The notes under the pieces are model-generated. The model was not told the DNA's origin. It ran no database searches and saw only the letters and a list, made by a program, of their open reading frames with translations. Both the position numbers and the translations under genes were made by a program. Positions 9,970 through 19,234 of a DNA stretch of 64,000 nucleotides are shown here, one piece after another. Source of the DNA: an uncultured Algibacter sp. (GTDB lineage Bacteria; Bacteroidota; Bacteroidia; Flavobacteriales; Flavobacteriaceae); NCBI RefSeq assembly GCF_947487605.1, contig NZ_CANKXK010000002.1, positions 186,001 through 250,000 of the forward strand, given 5' to 3'. How positions within the stretch are numbered: the first letter of the stretch is position 1; every line of letters begins with the position of its first letter.

Positions 9970-11133
9970 TTACTGTGCTAACGGAGGAACAAGAGCCTCC
10001 AATAGTAAATCTTCTTTAACACCCATAAACGTTTTAGATATAGGTTGTCCGTCTCTAGTTAAGCCTTTAAACACACCTTTGTCAACTAAATCCCAAATAG
10101 CATATTTTGCTTCTCCTTTAAGGTTTATTAATCCGAAATGATTTTCAGAACCTTTTTCGTTTTCTGCATCCTTCCATTGTTCATCAAAAGCCTCGAAATA
10201 AAAACAAGTCACTTTTTCTTTATTACTCCAATCTCTAATGAGCTTAAAATACTTTCCAGACTTATACTCGTCAGCAGCTTTAGATCCATCGGCTCCATAA
10301 GAATCATTAGAAATTGTTGCCCAACCCGTTTCTCCGATATGAATAGGCTTATCTACTCCTAAGCTTTTAACATAGTTTGTAACATCCTCATATTGCTTTG
10401 TAGCAAAGTTTAAAGCGCGTTGCATACTAGACTCCATTTTCTGATTATTGGACAACCCGATTTCATTATTAGGAACCAACCAAAAGGCAGGATTATAGTG
10501 AGAGTTATGCATTGGGTATGTATGCATAGAGATATAATCTACTGCCTTAATTAGGTTAGTTAAGTCTTCACAGTGATAACTCGGATCGCCAGCGCCCCAT
10601 GATGAAAAATCATCGGAACTTGTAATCCATAAGTCTTTTGAAAGCGCTCCTTTATGTTTTAATTCTTGTAAATGATTTACCCATTTTAAAATTACATTAG
10701 GACGCACAAAATAACTTGTTGCCCAACGTACCATAGCTTCATTACCAACCGCTATAATTTTAACAATGTCTGGATACTGTTTAGCCAAAGCTACTGCTCG
10801 ATTAATTTCTCCAGCATTCTGTTCGCTTTCAACTTCATGATTAGGTTCTAATCCTGTCCATGCATTTTTGCAATCAATCCAAGCGCCTAACATGACATAC
10901 ATTTCGAAAGAAGTATTTTCTTTTTTTAACTCCGTTATAGCTTTTAACACATTTGATGCCTGAGCTAATTGAACATTATATGTTCTTAATATTTTAATCC
11001 CCATTGCAGCAAGGATTTTCATATCTTCCTTTAACTGCTTTATTGTAGGTTGATCATCACGCGTTTTACTACGGTAACCTCCATAAGAAATAGCTTGGTA
11101 TTCTGGATTTCCTAATATTTCGGCTGCTGTCAT
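9970..11133 (-). CDS. GH17-like glycosidase lacking signal peptide; paralogue of 8653..9951
   Basis: Full-length similarity to 8653..9951 beginning at AAEILGNPEYQ; IAVGNEAMV, HIGETGWAT. Confidence 0.65.
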   Translation of the reverse strand: MTAAEILGNPEYQAISYGGYRSKTRDDQPTIKQLKEDMKILAAMGIKILRTYNVQLAQASNVLKAITELKKENTSFEMYVMLGAWIDCKNAWTGLEPNHEVESEQNAGEINRAVALAKQYPDIVKIIAVGNEAMVRWATSYFVRPNVILKWVNHLQELKHKGALSKDLWITSSDDFSSWGAGDPSYHCEDLTNLIKAVDYISMHTYPMHNSHYNPAFWLVPNNEIGLSNNQKMESSMQRALNFATKQYEDVTNYVKSLGVDKPIHIGETGWATISNDSYGADGSKAADEYKSGKYFKLIRDWSNKEKVTCFYFEAFDEQWKDAENEKGSENHFGLINLKGEAKYAIWDLVDKGVFKGLTRDGQPISKTFMGVKEDLLLEALVPPLAQ

Positions 11134-11138
11134 TTAAT

Positions 11139-14100
11139 CTACTTGTTTACTGAAACTATAATTTGATTTACTGCTCCTTTTCTTTCAAATATTGAACTCG
11201 AAGTTTCTACATCTAAGCTCGAACTGTCTATCTTTTTAATGTTTCCATTATTATAAATAATTTCTACACCCCTATCTGAGGCTTTTTTATAAATAATGGG
11301 TACTTGGCAATAGGTAAAACCAAGTGTATCATTATGCAAATGAATCTCTTGCGATTCACCTTGAGCATTAGTTAATTTAAATGTTGAAGGCGTGTTTAAA
11401 AATTCTTTTGTTTGAAGTAAACTTGGATTGAAAATTAACTTTCCATCTTCTACAAAGACCCCTAATTCACCAAAACGACTCAAAATGTCTTCCTTAACCT
11501 GCCCTGTCATTCCTGGTTGCTGAGCGCCTTTGGTTGCTGGTGTATGCGAATACGGGTCTGTTGGGAAAGCACCGTAAAGCTCAGGTGATTTATGCACGCC
11601 TATGCCAGCATTTATTTCGTAATAATGATCCAACAGTTTCCCAATTATTGCTTCGCTTTCTCCAGTATTAATTGCTAACAAACAGTTTTCTTGCACAGCG
11701 AGTAATAGCTTTGAAACCATGTGCCAATAAATGGATCCAAGACCTTCATAGCCAAAGAATGTTCCTGAGCGACCTGTAAATGATTTGTGGTCGAAAATAT
11801 CCTCAAAAATTTGAAGCACTTGTTCTTCTTCCAAAGCAATTAAGTTATCGTATTTCGAGTCTAAATTATCTAATGCCTGTTTTAAACTACTCGCGTTGTT
11901 GAAATTGCTATTAAAATGATAGTCTCCTTTAATGTCTTGCTCTACAATATGACGATTTCCATCTGCTACAAGTTGTTTAAGAAGGTTCGAGTTTTCAAGT
12001 TTTTCTTTCGGAATATTATTCTTTTTTGTGAACCTTGGCAGGTCTTTATCTGGATATAAAATATAGCTGTATTGGTCGTCTCTAAAAAGTGCGCTGTTTT
12101 TGAGTCCATCTAACAAACTTAAGGCTTGAGTAGGAGAGAGGTAGCCCGCACTTAATGCAGCCACTTGGCCTTCCAACATTTCGCTTAAGTAGGAAATGGA
12201 CACTTCTGTATCACTTTCAACGGTCATTAAGTTATAAGCATGATACATACTATCGTCACGCTTATTAGCATCAATACTTTGCTCTAAATACGCCTTAGTT
12301 ACCTCAATAAACTGAGCAACATCTTTAAGAGCTATTGACGATTTTCTATTTTTAAATCCGTTGTTATAAATAGTGGTTCGATAATCGCTACCCGCTTTAC
12401 CTAAACCATCTAATACTGTTTTTCGGTCTGTATCTGAAATAGCTCCAGATAATATATGTGCATTATTATTCAAGGTATTCACGATGCTATCAAAAAACGT
12501 CTTTAGTTCTTCTGAAATCTCTACGTTATCAAGATTAGACTTCGCAACTACTTTTTCAAAGAAATCTAAAAATCTATATAAATAGTAAAGCGTTACCATA
12601 GACACCCCATTCCCAACAAGGGCGTTATTAGCGTCGTTCCATTCTGGACGTTGCGTGTTTAACCAAATACCACCTTCTGGAATAAAGTTTGATACTTTAG
12701 AAAGTACTGTTGCCAGTAATTTTTCAATAAGATTAACACGATAAATAGCATTGTTCTTATCCATTAATAAGGCGCCATCTACACCAATTTCAGTTCTTCT
12801 TTCATTTATTTTATGGTCTAATTCATGATTAAAATCAATCGTATCTTTAGGGTTTTTTAAGGTATCTTCATAACTTTTAATCACATATGGCACATTTGCA
12901 TAAACAAATAGGTCTTGATTAAATCGCTTTTCTAACGCTCTTGGGTAGTGGTCTTCTATGAATTCTAAGAACTTAAGCAAGTATATTATTTGATGATCTC
13001 CCCAATACCCAATGTAAGACCATGGATCGTTTTCTTCAATCACTTCCCAATCGAAACCGCCTTTAGTCACACGATACGGATTGTAGCCCTCAAAAGTTGT
13101 GGCATTTAAAAACTTATGAATCATGCCTTCTATATACTCGGGATAGGCATGTGCTAACGCTTCCCAATTTTGGAAAATATCTCTCCAGTTTCCTTCGTAA
13201 TCCAAAACCTTAGAGCCATCTATTTCACTTCTTGTATTAATAGAAAACTTATTCCATGGTCTGCTTGGATCGCCATGTCGTCTACTGAATTTTAATGGTA
13301 GATACTCAAAACATAACCGTTGAAAATCTTTATTCTCATCATCTTCAGCAAGTTTTTGAATTTCTTCCAATGTAAAGGTGTCTCCTAATCTATTTAAAAG
13401 GGAAACCTTTTCTTTAAAAACCTCTTTATTTGCTTTGGAAATATATTTAACAAAATCACCCTTTTCAATAGTATAAGCATCGTCAAAAATACCACCTCGC
13501 ATGATATTAAACAGCGTATTTGAGAAATGCCTCATATTTGTTAGCGGATCTTCTGTAAGCTGTAAACCATCTGAAGCTGCTGTTAATTCTATAAGATTTT
13601 TTGTTCCTAATTCAATATCTTCTTGGATTAATTGCTGAATTTTATTGTTTGCTTTTATAAGTTCAGAAATTTTCACTACATCTGAAATGGACTGATTTAC
13701 ATTCATAACAAACATCCAGTCTTCTTTTGCTCCAGCAAAAATTTCTATATCTGTTGAAACAAAGTAAGCCCCTTTTTCAGCTTTAATATCAACCTCTTGC
13801 TTTACTGTTTCACCTCTTCTAAAATTATCTAACTGTAATGATGACAATAAATAAGTTGCATTAGTTATGCCCGTAGACCAAACAATATTGGACTTTAAAG
13901 ATTCACTTGGCTCCGCTTTATCAACAATAACGGCACTTAAGGCATAAATACCCAAACCAACCTCTTCTTGTAGCTCGTTTCTCTTGTAGGCGTCTACTAA
14001 ATTGCTTCTACTATTCTGTAAATCGGAAGTTACGTTGCTAGGTAGTATGTTTTGAACACCATCCAAAATCCTAATCTGAACTGAAACATCTGATTCGTTA

Positions 14101-14594
14101 ATTAAAGTCGACTTCTTAACAAACCCAAATTTATTACTTGAGTTCCACTCGTAGCGATAGCTTAATGCTAAATCTAAATTCTTTTCTTCAAAGACAATTT
14201 TATTCCCGTAGATGTTTTTATAAAGATTTATTTCCGTTTTATAGATCCCCATTTGTCGAATTGAAAACGGTTCCCAAAGCTTAATACTCCCTTCTTTTTT
14301 AACTTGAAAAACAGCTTTACACCCTGTGGTTTCTGCCATTTCATTAATTTTATCATCTGTATAATAAGGAAATAGTGAAGATTCCGCATTTTTTCTTCCT
14401 GCGGTTAAGCCTCCATTACTTGAGATAAACATCCAATGATTAGAATCGCTTACAATGCTCATAAAAAATGGGCGCATCAAGTTGCTATTGGAAATCTTAT
14501 AGAATCGTTCTCCGTTAAGATTTACTAATTTTCCCTTTACCTCTCTCATTTGGTTAGAAAATTTTGGTTTGTCTTTAAAAATTGTTGTACTCAT
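11139..14594 (-). CDS. Large GH94/GH149-type phosphorylase, candidate beta-1,3-oligoglucan phosphorylase
   Basis: 1151 aa without signal peptide, cellobiose-phosphorylase-like layout (N-terminal FMSIVSDSNHWMFISSNGGLTAGRKN; WNDANNALVGNGVSMVTLYYLYR), size and context match GH149. Confidence 0.6.
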   Translation of the reverse strand: MSTTIFKDKPKFSNQMREVKGKLVNLNGERFYKISNSNLMRPFFMSIVSDSNHWMFISSNGGLTAGRKNAESSLFPYYTDDKINEMAETTGCKAVFQVKKEGSIKLWEPFSIRQMGIYKTEINLYKNIYGNKIVFEEKNLDLALSYRYEWNSSNKFGFVKKSTLINESDVSVQIRILDGVQNILPSNVTSDLQNSRSNLVDAYKRNELQEEVGLGIYALSAVIVDKAEPSESLKSNIVWSTGITNATYLLSSLQLDNFRRGETVKQEVDIKAEKGAYFVSTDIEIFAGAKEDWMFVMNVNQSISDVVKISELIKANNKIQQLIQEDIELGTKNLIELTAASDGLQLTEDPLTNMRHFSNTLFNIMRGGIFDDAYTIEKGDFVKYISKANKEVFKEKVSLLNRLGDTFTLEEIQKLAEDDENKDFQRLCFEYLPLKFSRRHGDPSRPWNKFSINTRSEIDGSKVLDYEGNWRDIFQNWEALAHAYPEYIEGMIHKFLNATTFEGYNPYRVTKGGFDWEVIEENDPWSYIGYWGDHQIIYLLKFLEFIEDHYPRALEKRFNQDLFVYANVPYVIKSYEDTLKNPKDTIDFNHELDHKINERRTEIGVDGALLMDKNNAIYRVNLIEKLLATVLSKVSNFIPEGGIWLNTQRPEWNDANNALVGNGVSMVTLYYLYRFLDFFEKVVAKSNLDNVEISEELKTFFDSIVNTLNNNAHILSGAISDTDRKTVLDGLGKAGSDYRTTIYNNGFKNRKSSIALKDVAQFIEVTKAYLEQSIDANKRDDSMYHAYNLMTVESDTEVSISYLSEMLEGQVAALSAGYLSPTQALSLLDGLKNSALFRDDQYSYILYPDKDLPRFTKKNNIPKEKLENSNLLKQLVADGNRHIVEQDIKGDYHFNSNFNNASSLKQALDNLDSKYDNLIALEEEQVLQIFEDIFDHKSFTGRSGTFFGYEGLGSIYWHMVSKLLLAVQENCLLAINTGESEAIIGKLLDHYYEINAGIGVHKSPELYGAFPTDPYSHTPATKGAQQPGMTGQVKEDILSRFGELGVFVEDGKLIFNPSLLQTKEFLNTPSTFKLTNAQGESQEIHLHNDTLGFTYCQVPIIYKKASDRGVEIIYNNGNIKKIDSSSLDVETSSSIFERKGAVNQIIVSVNK

Positions 14595-14607
14595 TATAAT
14601 TTTGGTG

Positions 14608-14646
14608 AAAAAAGGCTAGCCAGTTAACTTGAGCTAGCCTTTTTTT
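14608..14646 (-). terminator. Intrinsic terminator-like hairpin after 14671..16866
   Basis: 13-bp perfect stem AAAAAAGGCTAGC/GCTAGCCTTTTTT, 12-nt loop, T tract on either strand. Confidence 0.75.
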
Positions 14647-14670
14647 ATATATTCATTTGATTAATTATTA

Positions 14671-16866
14671 TTACTCCAATCTTATATCATCGAAATAGTG
14701 AATAGCGCCTACACTCACCGTATCGCTTCCTTCATCATCTGGCTTAATAACAAAATTGTTATGACCTCCAGGAGGGACATTAGGAAAAGTAACCTGTACT
14801 TCTGTCCATTCATTCGCATTTGCAACAACTATTGGAATTCCTGCTGGGTTTCCAACACCATTATCGTTTGGATCATTAGAGATTTCAAATACATATCTTA
14901 CATTCGGTTTTGTTGTATAAATCTTCACCTTAAATGTTAATGAAGAATCAAAATCTGTAGGAAAGCCATTTTGAACTCCTTCCCAATGGCTTGCTCCTGC
15001 TGGTTTATCAACTTTTAACACAAAATCTGATGTATTAATGCCAGATTGTGAAGGATTAGCAGCTAATTCTGCACTAATAGCATCCCCAAATTTAACAGAT
15101 CCGTCTGTAGCCATAAAAGTTTCACATCCTTCAAAGTTTACTGGAAAACCAGTAGCGCTAACAAGTGTACCAGTACATCCGCCGGTACCACCTCCACCAC
15201 CGCCGCCTCCACCTCCGGAGCCACGGTTAAGTTTCAAGTCATCGAAATAATAGGTGTTTCCATTCTGAGTTTCTAGATCAAAGAATATAACAATTCTATC
15301 GTATTCATCACTCTTTAATTCTCCAACATTAAATGTTAGTTCCTCCCATTCATTGGTTTTAGTTGTAGCTGATGTTGATGGTATATCGCCAGAATTTATG
15401 TTTTGCCCATCTAATTTGTTTTCAAGCTTAATTGTTACCTTATAACCAGACTGTGGAGAATATACCTTCATAGTGATATTATCGCCAGACGAAAAGGTAA
15501 ATTTATCAGCAAAATTCATTTGTAAATTATCCCAAGCGTTCTGATTACCATTTGTTACTTTACCTACTTTACATGAGGTATTTACACTTCCGCTAAAATC
15601 TGGATTGTCAGCATATTCATAAACAACATCGTCTTGAAAAAACTGATTAACGCCATTATCTTTATCTGCAGTAGTAGCTGGATCAGACATAAAGGTTATA
15701 TCCAGATTCGAAGAATTTATTTCCTGCATAGTCTCTGGAACGCAGTTGCCTCCACCACCTCCACCGCCGGAGTTTAGTTTTAAATCATCAAAATAATAGG
15801 TATTTCCATTCTGAGTTTCTAAATCAAAGAATATGACAATTCTATCGTATTCATCACTCTTTAATTCTCCAACATCAAATGTTAGTTCCTCCCATTCATT
15901 GGTTTTAGTTGTAGCTGATGTTGATGGTATATCGCCAGAATTTATGTTTTGCCCATCTAATTTGTTTTCAAGCTTAATTGTTACCTTATAACCAGACTGT
16001 GGAGAATATACCTTCATAGTGATATTATCACCAGACGAAAAGGTAAATTTATCAGCAAAATTCATTTGTAAATTATCCCAAGCGTTCTGATTACCATTTG
16101 TTACTTTACCTACTTTACACGATTTGTTTACATCGTTATCTACATCTGGATTATTGACATACTCATAACCAACATCGTCTTGAAAAAACTGATTTACACC
16201 ATTATCCTTATCAGTGGTAACACCTGGATCAGTTAAAAATGTTATGTTAAGGCCTGCTGCACTTAGGGTTTGTTCTGTATCATCCTCACATGCTATAGCC
16301 GAAACGATAACCGTTCTCTCAACTTCTATTGCTGCGTTACCTTGTGCATCAGACACATTATACGTTATTACATAAGTACCCTCTGTACTAGTGTCTACAG
16401 TATCGCCTCCAACAACGATATTTGCCGTTATATCACCATCAACTTCATCAAGAGCTGTAGCGCCTGGATCTGTAAAAGTATCGCCTAATGTCAAATTTAT
16501 TGTTGCATCTCCTAATAAAGCAATTAGCGGTGCATCTTTGTCTAATACCATTATTGTTGACTCAAACGTGTCAGATGAACCTGCGACATTGATTGCAGTT
16601 AATTTTACCGTGTAAGATCCAACAGCATAAGCAAAAACAGGATCAATTAAACTTGAGGCAGTATTGTTTTGATCACCAAAACTCCAAGTATACTTATTAG
16701 CATTCTCTGATATGTTAATAAATGTAGCTACCCCTGCATCGCTTAGCGTATAAGTAAATCCTGCAGTAACTGTTGGTAAAGCCGCATCGTCATCTTCGCA
16801 ACCAATAAAAGCTATCGCCAAAATTAGTATTGAAATTTGTTTAAATTTTCTAAATAATTGTTTCAT
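14671..16866 (-). CDS. Surface lipoprotein with PKD, DUF5011-like Ig and tandem CBM-like domains
   Basis: Lipobox (AFIGCEDD); PKD YTWSFGD; Ig-like DPGATALDEVDGDIT; repeated ~180 aa beta-sandwich modules separated by poly-Gly linkers. Confidence 0.7.
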   Translation of the reverse strand: MKQLFRKFKQISILILAIAFIGCEDDDAALPTVTAGFTYTLSDAGVATFINISENANKYTWSFGDQNNTASSLIDPVFAYAVGSYTVKLTAINVAGSSDTFESTIMVLDKDAPLIALLGDATINLTLGDTFTDPGATALDEVDGDITANIVVGGDTVDTSTEGTYVITYNVSDAQGNAAIEVERTVIVSAIACEDDTEQTLSAAGLNITFLTDPGVTTDKDNGVNQFFQDDVGYEYVNNPDVDNDVNKSCKVGKVTNGNQNAWDNLQMNFADKFTFSSGDNITMKVYSPQSGYKVTIKLENKLDGQNINSGDIPSTSATTKTNEWEELTFDVGELKSDEYDRIVIFFDLETQNGNTYYFDDLKLNSGGGGGGGNCVPETMQEINSSNLDITFMSDPATTADKDNGVNQFFQDDVVYEYADNPDFSGSVNTSCKVGKVTNGNQNAWDNLQMNFADKFTFSSGDNITMKVYSPQSGYKVTIKLENKLDGQNINSGDIPSTSATTKTNEWEELTFNVGELKSDEYDRIVIFFDLETQNGNTYYFDDLKLNRGSGGGGGGGGGGTGGCTGTLVSATGFPVNFEGCETFMATDGSVKFGDAISAELAANPSQSGINTSDFVLKVDKPAGASHWEGVQNGFPTDFDSSLTFKVKIYTTKPNVRYVFEISNDPNDNGVGNPAGIPIVVANANEWTEVQVTFPNVPPGGHNNFVIKPDDEGSDTVSVGAIHYFDDIRLE
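15227..16124. repeat. Near-identical intragenic direct repeat (~350 bp copies at 15227-15578 and 15773-16124, offset 546 bp)
   Basis: Direct comparison: long identical runs with only a few substitutions. Confidence 0.9.
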
Positions 16867-16884
16867 TGTTCTTTTTTTTAGTTG

Positions 16885-17742
16885 TTACTGTTTGTATACT
16901 CGTACATAATCCACAAGCATTGTTTGTGGAAATACTGTTTCGTCGTTAGGAGCACCCGGTAAAGCACCGCCTACAGCCATATTTAATATGATATGAAAAG
17001 GTCCTCTGTTAAACACCCATTCTCCAGGAACATCTTCTGGCGTAATTTGGCTATATAAATCGCCATCTACATACCAATTGATATAATCTGGACCCCATTC
17101 TATTCCAAAAATGTGGAAACCAGCATCAAACCTGTCCCCTTCTAATTCATAAGATTTACTTATTGATTCACCTCCAGAGTATCCCGGTCCATGTACTGTG
17201 CCAAATACTGTAGTAGGTTCATCTCCTACGTATTCCATAATGTCTATTTCGCCAATTTGTGGCCAAATCTCTGTACCATTGGAATCATCGCCTAAAATCC
17301 AAAACGCTGGCCAAATACCTTTCCCATTAGGTAATTTAATTCGTGCTTCAAAACGTCCATACGTTTGCTCGAAATTTCCTTTAGTAAGTAATCTTGCTGA
17401 AGTATAGCTTGATCCTTGAAATTGCTCCTCTTTGGCAGTTATAATCAACACACCATTTTGAACTGTTACATTTTCTGGGCGATCTGTGTAGTATTGCAAC
17501 TCATTATTACCCCACCCGGCTGGTAAACCATTTGCTGTGCCGTCTCCAATATCATAATTCCAAATAGCACTATTAGGCGCACCGTCTACATCAAACTCAT
17601 CTTGCATAACAAGATTGCTAAAAGTGGCAACCGTTTGTGTTTCATCTGTTTCACAACTATAGATAACTAAAACTGCTACCAATAGAAAAGACATAAACAG
17701 CAAGGTTTTTTCTTTTATTTTATATTTTATTGTTTTATTCAT
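16885..17742 (-). CDS. GH16 laminarinase-type endo-glucanase lipoprotein
   Basis: GEIDIMEYVG catalytic motif, WPAFWILG, FHIFGIEWGPDYINWYVDG; N-terminal lipobox VIYSCET. Confidence 0.9.
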   Translation of the reverse strand: MNKTIKYKIKEKTLLFMSFLLVAVLVIYSCETDETQTVATFSNLVMQDEFDVDGAPNSAIWNYDIGDGTANGLPAGWGNNELQYYTDRPENVTVQNGVLIITAKEEQFQGSSYTSARLLTKGNFEQTYGRFEARIKLPNGKGIWPAFWILGDDSNGTEIWPQIGEIDIMEYVGDEPTTVFGTVHGPGYSGGESISKSYELEGDRFDAGFHIFGIEWGPDYINWYVDGDLYSQITPEDVPGEWVFNRGPFHIILNMAVGGALPGAPNDETVFPQTMLVDYVRVYKQ

Positions 17743-17775
17743 CTTTTATCTTTTTGAATTTTATATTATCTAAGC

Positions 17776-19227
17776 TTATTCTTTGTAGAAGTAAATGTTA
17801 TCTAAAATGAAGTCTGGTCCTCCAGCTAATATTAATGCTCCAAGATTATTTCTTTGCGTGGCTAAATCCCCATCTAATGGAATATCTATAGATGTCCAAG
17901 CTCCAACAGTTAAACCAGTAGCATCAAATCTTTTATCCTTATCATCTCCATCTGGGAAACCAGTAAAAATATTTGTTTCTATTTCACCGTTAGCTCCAAC
18001 ATCTCTAATTTGTATGTTGATATTGGTTCCCGGTTCCTCTGTATAAATATCTACATGCATGTGTGTTAGAGTTGTGGCGTCTACCGGATTATTAAAGATA
18101 ATTCCTGTAAAATTATTATTGGCATAAACTTGAACCAACTGTCCTGGAGGTCCAACCTCTGTAACCTCTGTGGTTGAACCGCCAAAACCAGGGTTAAAAC
18201 TACTTTCAGTGACCACTGTATAAGCATCACTATATATAGATTTAACATTGGCAGCTGGTCTCATTGGCACTGGAGCTAGAGGCAACGCACCGCTAGAGGT
18301 TACGGTTAAAGAACCTTCTGCTTCTACACCTGTTAGCTCTGCTGTTATTTCAGTCGCTCCTTCTCCTATAACATTAGCAATACCAAATTGGTTTACAATA
18401 GCAACGTCTGTGTTTGAGGAAACAAAATTGAAATAAGCAGGAGCCCCACTAACTTCTATATTTTCCCCAGCAACATCATATTTTATTGATAGACCTTGCG
18501 ATACAATATTTATTTCGCTTCCAGTAAACGTTTGTTGCGCTATATTTTGACCATTGAAGATGATTGGTCTTGGTTGAGAAACCGTTCCTAGTTTTTCAAA
18601 TTTTAACTCATCGATCCAGAATGTCCAAGCTATTTCATTTCCATTAGGGCCATCTCCAAGAGGGTCAAAACCGCCCGCAGCAAAGAAGAACATTCCTGTT
18701 TCTTGAATTAACTTTGAAGCATCTGGTATTGGAATGACATACTTCTTCCATCCAGATGTCATTTGTACAGAGGTAGCAACATCGTAAGAAGGCTCACCTT
18801 CCAATGTATCAAAATCGGTTCCAAAACCAACTGCTATGGTTCCAGATGTAGTTCCTTGTGCCCAAAACGTCAGTGCGTCGTATCCTGTAAGGTTTCTTCC
18901 TGCTCCACGGTCTTCAAAAACCCCTCCTATAAAGTTTCCATTAGGGTCATTAGAAGAAGGTACATCAATTCTGATAGACGTAGTTCCTTCGTAGAATGTA
19001 TTATTATCCACTCCAAAACCGCTAGTATTTGCGCCCGCTGCCGGATCAAAAGATCTAAAAAATTGATCAGTAAGCCCTACTGGAGCATCTATAAAAACTT
19101 CTGCTGTTGTTGGAAATGTGGCAAATGTTGCTTCATCTGAAAGTTCTCTATCACAACTTAAAACAAGAGCAAATACACATCCTAAAAAGAATGTTAATTT
19201 TATATATGTGAGTTTTATATTTTTCAT
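17776..19227 (-). CDS. Surface lipoprotein with Ig-like (BIG2) and carbohydrate-binding-like domains
   Basis: ORF 17776..19299; likelier start ATG at 19227 (MKNIKLTYIKLTFFLGCVFALVLSCDRE), which removes overlap with the upstream CDS. Confidence 0.7.
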   Translation of the reverse strand: MKNIKLTYIKLTFFLGCVFALVLSCDRELSDEATFATFPTTAEVFIDAPVGLTDQFFRSFDPAAGANTSGFGVDNNTFYEGTTSIRIDVPSSNDPNGNFIGGVFEDRGAGRNLTGYDALTFWAQGTTSGTIAVGFGTDFDTLEGEPSYDVATSVQMTSGWKKYVIPIPDASKLIQETGMFFFAAGGFDPLGDGPNGNEIAWTFWIDELKFEKLGTVSQPRPIIFNGQNIAQQTFTGSEINIVSQGLSIKYDVAGENIEVSGAPAYFNFVSSNTDVAIVNQFGIANVIGEGATEITAELTGVEAEGSLTVTSSGALPLAPVPMRPAANVKSIYSDAYTVVTESSFNPGFGGSTTEVTEVGPPGQLVQVYANNNFTGIIFNNPVDATTLTHMHVDIYTEEPGTNINIQIRDVGANGEIETNIFTGFPDGDDKDKRFDATGLTVGAWTSIDIPLDGDLATQRNNLGALILAGGPDFILDNIYFYKE

Positions 19228-19234
19228 TTTCGTC

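Noticed and set aside
15180-15230. GC-rich CCN repeat tract resembling a microsatellite or CRISPR-like repeat
   Set aside because: It is in frame and encodes the poly-Gly linker of the lipoprotein; no repeat-spacer structure
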